DNA of 5,612 nucleotides from Candidatus Bipolaricaulota bacterium. Its GTDB lineage: Bacteria; Bipolaricaulota; Bipolaricaulia; UBA7950; UBA9294. The stretch covers positions 1-5,612 of the forward strand of contig JAUWNQ010000043.1 of NCBI GenBank assembly GCA_030612565.1, read 5' to 3'. A program made the translations under genes and the position numbers. Under the pieces are notes generated by a model. It searched no databases. It had not been told where the DNA came from and saw only the letters and a program-made list of their open reading frames with translations. Positions 1 to 4,212 of this stretch are shown here, piece after piece (the first letter of the stretch is position 1; each line of letters begins with the position of its first letter).

Positions 1-747
1 GAAGACGCTTATCGCCGCACCCCCGATGAAGGTGGAGCCACCACGCTGCACGACGAGGACGGCGAGGAAGTTGGAGAAGGATATAGCCGCCATCGATCGT
101 AGGACGATCACCGACCACAAGAGAAGTAGCGGGCGGGAGACAATGGCCTGTTTTTTTACAGTGGTCACTCTCTCCCGAGCGGGGAGGGTGCGCCGGAGGG
201 AGATAGCAACCCAAAGGAGGAGAAGGAGCCCGGGGAGGAGGAGCCACGGGGTGCTCTCGATGCCGAACACACCGACGGCGGTGACGATCAGGAGCGGGGC
301 GAGCGCCCCACCGAGCGTTCCTCCAGCGGAGAAGAAGGCCATCACCAGTCCGCGATTGTTTTCACCCCCAGTGGCAACGAGTGCGGCTGCGGCAGGGTGA
401 AAGAGGGCTGTCCCCAACCCAGAGACGAGCATCAGGAGGACCAGTTGCTCGAATGTTCCCACGCGACCGATCAGGCTCATCGCGCAGATAGTGAGAAGCG
501 GGCCAACCACGACCAATAACGGTCTCTGCACCCGATCGACCAGCAGACCGAGACCCGGCTGAGCGAGAGAACTGGTCAGGATGCGAACCGTTCCTAGCAG
601 ACCGGCCATGGCGAGCGAGAGGTCCAACCGCTTGATGAGGAGCGGAAGGAGCGGCGCGAAGAAGCTCGCGTATCCGTCGTTTAGCATGTGCCCGAAGAAG
701 AGGACGGCGGTCCGTTTCCAGGGAGTGGTCTTCGATGGTCTCGTCAC
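1..747 (-). CDS. MFS efflux transporter, fosmidomycin-resistance (Fsr)-like, 3' end outside window
   Basis: This is a membrane transporter of the major facilitator superfamily, probably a proton-coupled drug or metabolite exporter; the substrate cannot be told from sequence. The window holds 249 codons with no stop, against about 400 residues for the family. Visible features are the N-terminal GHMLNDGYASFFAPLLPLL (residues 19-37), typical of Fsr-type proteins, a reduced motif-A-like loop GLLVDRVQRP (67-76), and LGTALFHPAAAALV (111-124), matching the family's conserved FHP signature, with alternating hydrophobic segments throughout. A basic loop (RERVTTVKKQ, 191-200) probably marks the centre between the two six-helix halves. 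The chosen start is GTG at 747, because an in-frame TGA lies only four codons upstream. That GTG has no well-spaced ribosome binding site; the strong one sits before an out-of-frame ATG at 760. The gene diverges from the MFS gene at 1297. Family call is firm; the Fsr subgroup is likely; the exact start is uncertain. Confidence 0.8.
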   Translation of the reverse strand, partial: MTRPSKTTPWKRTAVLFFGHMLNDGYASFFAPLLPLLIKRLDLSLAMAGLLGTVRILTSSLAQPGLGLLVDRVQRPLLVVVGPLLTICAMSLIGRVGTFEQLVLLMLVSGLGTALFHPAAAALVATGGENNRGLVMAFFSAGGTLGGALAPLLIVTAVGVFGIESTPWLLLPGLLLLLWVAISLRRTLPARERVTTVKKQAIVSRPLLLLWSVIVLRSMAAISFSNFLAVLVVQRGGSTFIGGAAISVF

Positions 748-767
748 GGCGAGGGATCATAGCGGGC

Positions 768-777
768 CTTCTCCCTT
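768..777 (-). promoter_or_regulatory. Strong Shine-Dalgarno-like site placed for an out-of-frame ATG
   Basis: On the minus strand AGGGAGAAGG is followed after 7 nt by ATG at 760-758, an ideal spacing. That ATG is not in frame with the transporter: it lies 13 nt before the GTG at 747. Either initiation is at the distant GTG, or a one-base difference near the N terminus separates the natural start from its frame. Confidence 0.5.
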
Positions 778-840
778 TCGGCAACCCGGTTCCAGTTGGA
801 AGCGCCACCGAAGATCGGTTATGGTGAGAAAATAGTGAAG

Positions 841-866
841 GGCTCCTCGCTATTTCGAGTGGGTAG
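841..866 (+). repeat. 26-nt intergenic repeat, copy 1 (degenerate)
   Basis: Its last 14 nt, TTTCGAGTGGGTAG (853-866), are identical to the end of the copy at 3590-3615; over all 26 positions 21 match. The first 12 positions have diverged. Confidence 0.7.
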
Positions 867-890
867 CTGGAGAAACGGTACTGAACAAAG

Positions 891-907
891 TGCCTCTCGC
901 AAAGACG
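891..907 (+). repeat. 17-nt repeat TGCCTCTCGCAAAGACG, copy 1
   Basis: An exact inverted copy occurs at 3767-3783, and its core TCTCGCAAAGAC recurs at 961-972. It contains one CGCAAAGAC unit of the 9-nt repeat family described in the findings. Confidence 0.75.
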
Positions 908-915
908 TGAAACAG

Positions 916-943
916 TGATGAGTAATGAGTGAAGAGTAATGAG
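916..943 (+). repeat. Heptamer tandem tract, four units
   Basis: Four consecutive 7-nt units are TGATGAG, TAATGAG, TGAAGAG and TAATGAG. Within them GAGTAATGAG repeats exactly at 920-929 and 934-943. No coding role is apparent. Confidence 0.8.
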
Positions 944-960
944 AAAGAGCAAAAGCATTT

Positions 961-972
961 TCTCGCAAAGAC
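961..972 (+). repeat. Short repeat TCTCGCAAAGAC
   Basis: This exact 12-nt core is shared with 896-907 and, inverted, with 3767-3783. It is followed at 992-1009 by two nine-base pyrimidine-rich units (CGCGTCTCC, GCGTCTCCC) that match 16 of 18 positions at 3858-3875. Confidence 0.6.
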
Positions 973-1035
973 CTGTCTGCCTTGCCTGTCGCGCGTCTCC
1001 GCGTCTCCCTCTCTTCCCCTTCACGGCCTTGGCGT

Positions 1036-1065
1036 CTTGAGTGAGCGTAGCGAACGAGCGGGAGA
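1036..1065 (+). repeat. 30-nt intergenic module, copy 1
   Basis: The module begins CTTGAGTGAGCGTAGCGAAC and matches the reverse complement of 3791-3820 at 28 of 30 positions. Flanks agree loosely too: both copies are preceded by GGCG plus a few bases and followed by CAGC, so the mobile or copied unit may be longer. Its translation gives an S-E-R-S-E-R run, which I regard as non-coding. Confidence 0.85.
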
Positions 1066-1098
1066 ACAGCGTTTTATCATCTGCGGTCAGGAGTTTGT

Positions 1099-1123
1099 TA
1101 CCCGCTCAAAACGACAAGGAACC
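1099..1123 (-). repeat. 26-nt intergenic repeat, copy 2 (inverted)
   Basis: The reverse complement starts GGTTCCTTGTCGTTTTGAGC and matches 3590-3614 with two mismatches in 25 positions. It is opposite in orientation to copies 1 and 3 and lies directly before the hairpin at 1132-1156. Confidence 0.85.
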
Positions 1124-1131
1124 TAATAAAC

Positions 1132-1156
1132 TACCCCACCGCAAGCGGTCGGGGTA
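1132..1156. repeat. Stem-loop with AT-rich flanks
   Basis: TACCCC (1132-1137) pairs with GGGGTA (1151-1156), and ACCGC (1138-1142) pairs with GCGGT (1145-1149) apart from a bulged C at 1150. The apex is effectively CCG-CAAG-CGG. AT-rich sequence lies on both sides, but there is no clear U-run, so I call it a palindromic repeat and not a terminator. Confidence 0.65.
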
Positions 1157-1172
1157 TTAATAGCATCACGTC

Positions 1173-1262
1173 ACACCGGCGAAGGCCGGTGTCCACGAAC
1201 GAACCACTGGATTCCGGCATGCGCCGGAATGACGACATTCGCAGCAAGCTGCGGGGAATCCA
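1173..1262. repeat. Palindromic multi-stem-loop element upstream of MFS gene
   Basis: Three hairpins stand in series. ACACCGGC (1173-1180) pairs with GCCGGTGT (1185-1192). ATTCCGGC (1211-1218) pairs with GCCGGAAT (1223-1230). CGCAG (1240-1244) pairs with CTGCG (1249-1253). An outer inverted repeat TGGATTCC (1208-1215) / GGAATCCA (1255-1262) encloses the last two. The GGATTCCGGC...GCCGGAATGACG style resembles widespread REP/MITE-like intergenic palindromes of many bacteria (general knowledge, not searched). It contains no transposase and is likely a non-autonomous element. Confidence 0.8.
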
Positions 1263-1296
1263 ACCCGCAGAGATTGAAGATGAGGGTGAAAGGAAG

Positions 1297-2472
1297 ATGA
1301 AGCAGATTTTTGTCAGCTTATTCATCGCTGTAGCCGTCGCCATGATCGGGGTTGGGATCATCGCCCCTATCCTTCCCCTCTATGCCAAGAATTTCGCGGC
1401 GAGCGGTCTCTCGATCGGACTGGTCTTCTCCGCCTTCTCCTTCTCCCGTAGCCTCCTCGGCCCGCTGGTCGGCCGCCTCTCCGACCGGGTGGGGCGCAAG
1501 CGGATCCTCATGATGGGCCTCGCCGGCTACACGGTGGTCTCCCTCCTCTACGTCACGGCGATGAGCCTATGGCAGCTCGGCTTGTTCCGCCTCCTGCAGG
1601 GGGCGGCATCTGTTATGGTCACCCCGATTGCGCAGGCCTACATCGGGGACATCACCCCTCCGGGGAAGGAGGGGAGGATGATGAACCTCTTCTACTCCTC
1701 GCTGTTCCTCGGGATGGCAATAGGCCCGCTCCTCGGCGGCGGGTTGAGCGCGCTGTGGTCCTACCAGATCCCGTTCTATGCGATGGGAGCGTTGAGCTTC
1801 ATCGCCCTACTTCTAGTAGCGCGCGCCGTCCCTGCGGATCACGGGAAGAGCGAAGCCGGGCAAAATCGACCTCAGGAGATCGCCCCGATGCGCGACGTGT
1901 TGAAGAACGACGCGGTAAAGGTGATCTGTGTCTACGTAGCGACACGCGGGTTCTGGCGGCAGGGGTTCAACACGTTCTACCCGCTGTACGCGGTGGCCGC
2001 GAGCGGGCTCGGTGAAGCAAGCATCGGAACGGTCCTCTCAGTGTACATGCTCGGCGGAGGACTCCTTCAGATCCCGTTTGGGTTCCTTGCCGATCGCTAC
2101 CCGCGTTTCCCGCAGATCGTCCTTGGTAGCACCCTGCCCCCGCTTCTCCTCCTCGCCATTCCATTTGCACACAAGATGTGGATGGTAATCCTCATTACCT
2201 TCGCCATGGGGGCCTTCTCCGCCCTGTCTCGGGCATCGATCCTCGCTATCCGCACCGAGCTTGGGCGGAGGCACGGGATGGGAACCCTGGCCGGCCTGCA
2301 GGGAGGAGCGTTCGCTGTGGGACAGATGGTGGGACCACTGGCGTACGGAGCGGTGGCCGACCTTGTCGGGCTGGCAGCGGTCTTCCCGTTCGGAAGCGCA
2401 GTCGGACTCATAGGGACCGGGTTCGTCATCGGGTGGTTCCGCCGCTGGGAACGAGCAGGGAAGCCGGTCTAG
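1297..2472 (+). CDS. MFS transporter, DHA1 multidrug-efflux type
   Basis: A complete 391-residue inner-membrane transporter, usual length for a 12-helix MFS exporter. Motif A, GRLSDRVGRKR, is at residues 59-69 in the loop after helix 2, with the conserved Asp63 and Arg64. RLLQGAASVMVTP (98-110) fits the helix-4 region and GMAIGPLLGGGL (139-150) fits the helix-5 antiporter motif C, which argues for drug/proton antiport. A hydrophilic central loop (about 178-205) separates the halves, and FGFLADRYPR (261-270) is the second-half motif-A counterpart. The start ATG at 1297 is preferred: GAGGGTG (1282-1288) lies 8 nt upstream and the hydrophobic first helix begins at once. A GTG at 1189 would add 36 residues encoded mainly by the palindromic repeat. 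The gene diverges from an Fsr-like MFS and converges on the TlpA-like gene. Substrate unknown. Confidence 0.88.
   Translation: MKQIFVSLFIAVAVAMIGVGIIAPILPLYAKNFAASGLSIGLVFSAFSFSRSLLGPLVGRLSDRVGRKRILMMGLAGYTVVSLLYVTAMSLWQLGLFRLLQGAASVMVTPIAQAYIGDITPPGKEGRMMNLFYSSLFLGMAIGPLLGGGLSALWSYQIPFYAMGALSFIALLLVARAVPADHGKSEAGQNRPQEIAPMRDVLKNDAVKVICVYVATRGFWRQGFNTFYPLYAVAASGLGEASIGTVLSVYMLGGGLLQIPFGFLADRYPRFPQIVLGSTLPPLLLLAIPFAHKMWMVILITFAMGAFSALSRASILAIRTELGRRHGMGTLAGLQGGAFAVGQMVGPLAYGAVADLVGLAAVFPFGSAVGLIGTGFVIGWFRRWERAGKPV
2469..2472. other. Shared CTAG: overlapping stop codons of convergent genes
   Basis: TAG at 2470-2472 ends the plus-strand MFS gene, and the reverse complement of 2469-2471, also TAG, ends the minus-strand lipoprotein gene. 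There is no spacer and no hairpin with a U-run at the junction. Transcripts of the two genes therefore probably overlap at their 3' ends. Confidence 0.9.
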
Positions 2473-3275
2473 AGGATCCCCTCGACAAACTGGGAAGAGA
2501 GATCCTCAGGATGGCCAACGTAGCGGATCACCCCTTGCCGGTCGAGGAGAAATGTGCGCGGGACCCCAACGAGTGAGCTGCTCACCCCGTAAAGCTGGGT
2601 GATCGGGCTGCCGCTCTTCCCTCCTGGCTCCCACACGCTGACGAAATCATTGTAACCGTGTGAGACGAGAAAGTCGATCGCGTCCTGCTCCTGCACGTCG
2701 GTGCTGACAGCGATGATGACCAGACCGCTCTCTGCATACTGAGCGTAGAGGTCCTGTAGGTGGGGCATGCTCGCCTTACACGGGGAACACCATGCCCCCC
2801 AGAATTCGAGGAGGACGACATCCCCACGGAAATCGGAAAGGGTAATCTCTCCCCCGTCCGTGGTATGAGCAATGAAATCCGGGGCGGTTGTTCCAACGAT
2901 GATCCCGACCGGAGGGCCGGTTGCGTCAACAGTGATCGTAAGCTGTGCGTCCTCCTCCTGGCCCTTCCCATCGGTAACGGTCAATCGGGCGGTAAAGGTC
3001 CCCCCAACCTCGTATGTGTGACGAACGATGATGTTGAAGGTATCGCTCGCTACTGTCGCTGACCCGTCTCCGAAGTCGAGTAGGTAAGAGATCCCTGTTC
3101 TACTTTGATCTTCACAGTGGGAGAGATCGAACGCGACCTCAAGCGGCGCCGGTCCGCTGATCACCGCGGCGTTCAACAGGGCGATCGGGCCTTGATCGAT
3201 AAGACACCCACTCAGCACGGGAAGAAGTGCGCAGAGCACGATGAGAGCGATTATAGAATGGCGAGACAAGCGCAC
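2469..3275 (-). CDS. PKD-TlpA lipoprotein, thioredoxin-like thiol-disulfide oxidoreductase
   Basis: A predicted lipoprotein acting outside the cytoplasmic membrane, 268 residues. Residues 1-24 form a type II signal peptide with lipobox LSGC and lipidated Cys24. Residues about 30-118 resemble a PKD-type beta-sandwich, with YLLDFGDG (64-71) and HTYEVGGTFTARLTVTDGKG (86-105). Residues about 122-268 are a TlpA/AhpC-TSA-like thioredoxin fold beginning VGTTAPDF, with active site WCSPCK (162-167) and the cis-proline loop GVPR (237-240). Both active cysteines are present, so redox activity on periplasmic or surface thiols is expected; partners such as cytochrome c maturation proteins are not in the window. 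The start is GTG at 3275, with GAGGAGAGGTG (3293-3283) 7 nt upstream. The stop overlaps that of the MFS gene. The PKD-like segment may serve as an adhesion or spacer module (inference). Confidence 0.88.
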   Translation of the reverse strand: MRLSRHSIIALIVLCALLPVLSGCLIDQGPIALLNAAVISGPAPLEVAFDLSHCEDQSRTGISYLLDFGDGSATVASDTFNIIVRHTYEVGGTFTARLTVTDGKGQEEDAQLTITVDATGPPVGIIVGTTAPDFIAHTTDGGEITLSDFRGDVVLLEFWGAWCSPCKASMPHLQDLYAQYAESGLVIIAVSTDVQEQDAIDFLVSHGYNDFVSVWEPGGKSGSPITQLYGVSSSLVGVPRTFLLDRQGVIRYVGHPEDLSSQFVEGIL

Positions 3276-3331
3276 GTGGAATCACCTCTCCTCAGAAACT
3301 GTTGTTCAAACCGTAGTTTCAAGCATTCTAC

Positions 3332-3349
3332 CGCAGAGGGCGCTGAGGA
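3332..3349 (+). repeat. 9-nt unit block: CGCAGAGGG, CGCTGAGGA
   Basis: Two adjacent units fit the consensus CRCNRAGRN seen repeatedly in both spacers. The next nine bases, ATTGAGAGA, are a weak continuation leading into the octamer tract. Confidence 0.6.
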
Positions 3350-3364
3350 ATTGAGAGATCGGAA

Positions 3365-3420
3365 GATTGAATGATCGGGAGATTCAATCATTCAATGACT
3401 CACTCGCTCAATCACTCAAC
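3365..3420 (+). repeat. Octamer tract with internal inverted repeat
   Basis: Seven consecutive 8-nt units are seen: GATTGAAT, GATCGGGA, GATTCAAT, CATTCAAT, GACTCACT, CGCTCAAT and CACTCAAC. Within them ATTGAATGAT (3366-3375) and ATCATTCAAT (3387-3396) form a perfect 10-bp inverted repeat with an 11-nt loop. Confidence 0.8.
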
Positions 3421-3430
3421 CCTGCTCCTC

Positions 3431-3457
3431 TTCTCTGCGTGCTCCGCGTTCTCGGCG
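3431..3457 (-). repeat. 9-nt unit block, three units
   Basis: Read on the minus strand, 3457 to 3431 gives CGCCGAGAA, CGCGGAGCA and CGCAGAGAA, three successive 9-nt units of the CRCNRAG type. Confidence 0.75.
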
Positions 3458-3550
3458 GTGAAAGCTTCTCTTTCGCATAGCATATCGAAAGGGGCCTTTC
3501 CGGTTGATGGCGGTCGGCCTCCGAACACAGGACATAGCCATGCTCTTTCG

Positions 3551-3568
3551 CCAGGATCGTTGTCCTGG
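3551..3568. repeat. Short hairpin CCAGGA / TCCTGG
   Basis: A perfect 6-bp inverted repeat with a 6-nt loop (TCGTTG). No U-run follows on either strand, so a terminator role is unlikely. Confidence 0.5.
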
Positions 3569-3589
3569 AAGAAGAACGGACAGATAACT

Positions 3590-3615
3590 GGTTCCTTGTC
3601 GTTTCGAGTGGGTAG
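3590..3615 (+). repeat. 26-nt intergenic repeat, copy 3
   Basis: The copy starts GGTTCCTTGTCGTTTCGAGT and ends GGGTAG. It matches the inverted copy at 1099-1123 with two mismatches and copy 1 at 841-866 in 21 of 26 positions. Confidence 0.85.
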
Positions 3616-3687
3616 TGACTTCTGATTTCGGTTTGCACGGGACGGATGCCGGTTGCGAAGCAAGACCGGAGGTCGAAGAGAATTCAC

Positions 3688-3714
3688 CACGAAGAGCACG
3701 AAGGACACGAAGAA
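3688..3714 (+). repeat. 9-nt unit block, three units
   Basis: Three head-to-tail units are CACGAAGAG, CACGAAGGA and CACGAAGAA. This is the clearest block of the CRCNRAGRN family in the window. Confidence 0.85.
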
Positions 3715-3749
3715 TGGCATTCGGTTCCAGTTCTTCCCTATGCAACGCT

Positions 3750-3783
3750 TTCCTTGGCGATCTTCGCGTCTTTGCGAGAGGCA
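3750..3783 (-). repeat. 9-nt unit block plus 17-nt repeat
   Basis: On the minus strand, TGCCTCTCGCAAAGACG (3783-3767) is an exact copy of 891-907. Its units continue as CGCAAAGA, CGCGAAGAT and CGCCAAGGA, one shortened to 8 nt. Confidence 0.75.
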
Positions 3784-3790
3784 CAAGCTG

Positions 3791-3820
3791 TCTCTCGCCC
3801 GTTCGCTACGCTCACTCAAG
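3791..3820 (-). repeat. 30-nt intergenic module, copy 2 (inverted)
   Basis: The reverse complement matches 1036-1065 at 28 of 30 positions. It lies between 9-nt unit blocks at 3750-3783 and 3822-3839. Confidence 0.85.
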
Positions 3821-3821
3821 C

Positions 3822-3875
3822 CGCCAAGGTCGCCAAGAAATATTGGTCTTCACTCTTCGCGTCTCTGTGTCTCCC
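3822..3875. repeat. Further 9-nt unit blocks in both orientations
   Basis: Plus-strand units CGCCAAGGT (3822-3830) and CGCCAAGAA (3831-3839) are followed by minus-strand units CACAGAGA (3869-3862) and CGCGAAGAG (3861-3853). The segment 3858-3875 matches 992-1009 at 16 of 18 positions. Confidence 0.7.
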
Positions 3876-3881
3876 CTCCCC

Positions 3882-3930
3882 CCGCCTGCCTGTGCCGGTA
3901 CCTGTCTAGGTCCGAAGGACAGGCAGGCGG
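3882..3930. repeat. 12-bp perfect inverted repeat
   Basis: CCGCCTGCCTGT (3882-3893) pairs with ACAGGCAGGCGG (3919-3930) across a 25-nt loop. A competing inner stem is CCTGTC (3901-3906) with GACAGG (3918-3923). It resembles a palindromic intergenic repeat more than a terminator, as no U-run follows. Confidence 0.75.
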
Positions 3931-3953
3931 CAGACAGATCTCTGCGGCTCGGC

Positions 3954-3978
3954 GAGAGACTCATCTCTTGAGTCTTTC
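3954..3978 (+). promoter_or_regulatory. Hairpin in candidate ileS leader
   Basis: AGACTCA (3957-3963) and TGAGTCT (3969-3975) form a perfect 7-bp stem with loop TCTCT, extendable to 10 bp with one G-T wobble (3954-3956 with 3976-3978). Part of its left arm, ACTCATC (3959-3965), can instead pair with GATGAGT at 4051-4057. Confidence 0.4.
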
Positions 3979-4119
3979 TCTGGAGGGTACCTGTGGAGGT
4001 GGCAAGGGGCAACCCCGTATTCTCTTGATTCCAGGCCTTTTCGGCGCTAAGATGAGTTGTGATCGAATCATGACAAAGAGAAATGTAGTTTTTCGACCGC
4101 TTCTCATCTATATTATCGT

Positions 4120-4140
4120 GCCCCGCTGACGGGGCGTTTT
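4120..4140 (+). terminator. Intrinsic terminator or attenuator upstream of ileS
   Basis: GCCCCG (4120-4125) pairs with CGGGGC (4130-4135) around a CTGA loop, followed by GTTTT. This reads as a plus-strand terminator with a short U-run. No plus-strand gene precedes it for about 1.6 kb, and it ends 72 nt before the ileS start, so it may regulate ileS by premature termination. Confidence 0.6.
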
Positions 4141-4171
4141 ACAGGTTCTACATCTTTTGTTCCCTGGTGTG

Positions 4172-4177
4172 TATGAT
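4172..4177 (+). promoter_or_regulatory. Candidate -10 box for ileS
   Basis: TATGAT matches TATAAT at five of six positions and lies 35 nt upstream of the ileS ATG, between the terminator and the ribosome binding site. No good -35 hexamer is present at 16-18 nt upstream. If it is the only promoter, the upstream terminator would not control ileS. Confidence 0.3.
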
Positions 4178-4212
4178 TCCATAAGGTTCGTCTGTTTCTA
4201 AAGGAGAGAGCG

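Larger units (their letters stand above)
748..1296. other. Repeat-rich divergent spacer between two MFS genes
   Basis: No credible gene is seen in these 549 bp. The left end holds the leader of the minus-strand transporter. From about 841 onward the spacer is a patchwork of short repeats: a 26-nt family member, CGCAAAGAC units, a heptamer tract, a 30-nt module, a second 26-nt member in the opposite direction, and a chain of stem-loops reaching to 20 nt before the SD of the plus-strand MFS gene. Open frames across it (for example 929-1126 plus and 362-1024 minus) have repeat-derived, low-complexity or antisense products with no recognisable domain. Promoters for both flanking genes should lie here, but I found none convincing. 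Confidence 0.8.
3276..4212. other. Long repeat-rich spacer and ileS leader
   Basis: These 937 bp lie between the divergent lipoprotein gene and ileS and contain no gene I can support. About 3276-3330 is the lipoprotein leader, which includes an inverted repeat GAAACT (3295-3300) / AGTTTC (3315-3320). About 3330-3930 is a mosaic of octamer tract, 9-nt unit blocks, a 26-nt repeat, a 30-nt module and palindromes. About 3950-4212 holds potential RNA hairpins, a terminator-like hairpin, a candidate -10 box and the ileS ribosome binding site. Long open frames on both strands here (such as 3412-3819 minus and 3653-4129 plus) read through the 9-nt repeats and look spurious. Confidence 0.8.

Noticed and set aside
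787..797. 11-mer CGGTTCCAGTT shared with 3722-3732
   Set aside because: A match of this length is expected by chance a few times in a window of this size, and the flanks do not extend it.
362..1024. 220-codon open frame on the minus strand
   Set aside because: It overlaps the Fsr-like gene in another frame, is rich in Arg/Ser/Pro and has no domain; the conserved protein is in the neighbouring frame. Its ATG at 760 is kept only as a start-site question.
1189..1296. 36-residue N-terminal extension of the MFS protein from a GTG
   Set aside because: It is encoded mostly by palindromic repeat DNA, has no ribosome binding site of its own, and the ATG at 1297 begins directly at the first membrane helix with an SD-like site.
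2472..2507. GAGGATC / GATCCTC inverted repeat as MFS terminator
   Set aside because: A 7-bp stem with a 22-nt loop inside the coding region of the lipoprotein gene, with no U-run.
3688..3714. Possible CRISPR array
   Set aside because: Units are 9 nt, adjacent and degenerate, with no spacers of 30 nt or more and no cas genes nearby.
3412..3819. Open frames of 76-135 codons on the minus strand
   Set aside because: The products follow the 9-nt repeats (for example ENAEHAEK) and the 30-nt module (SERSER), two frames overlap over the same DNA, and no domain is recognisable.
3900..3935. SRP RNA-like GGTCCGAAGGACAGG
   Set aside because: The conserved SRP apical loop sequence is incomplete and the segment is explained by the 12-bp inverted repeat at 3882-3930.
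3990..4020. T-box-like sequence GGAGGTGGCAAGGGG
   Set aside because: It lacks the TGGNACC core, and it lies about 100 nt before the terminator, not next to it as in T-box leaders; no clear specifier loop was found.
3615..4129. Open frames of 87-158 codons on the plus strand
   Set aside because: Three overlapping frames read through repeats such as CACGAAGAG, giving low-complexity products; no start has a convincing SD site.
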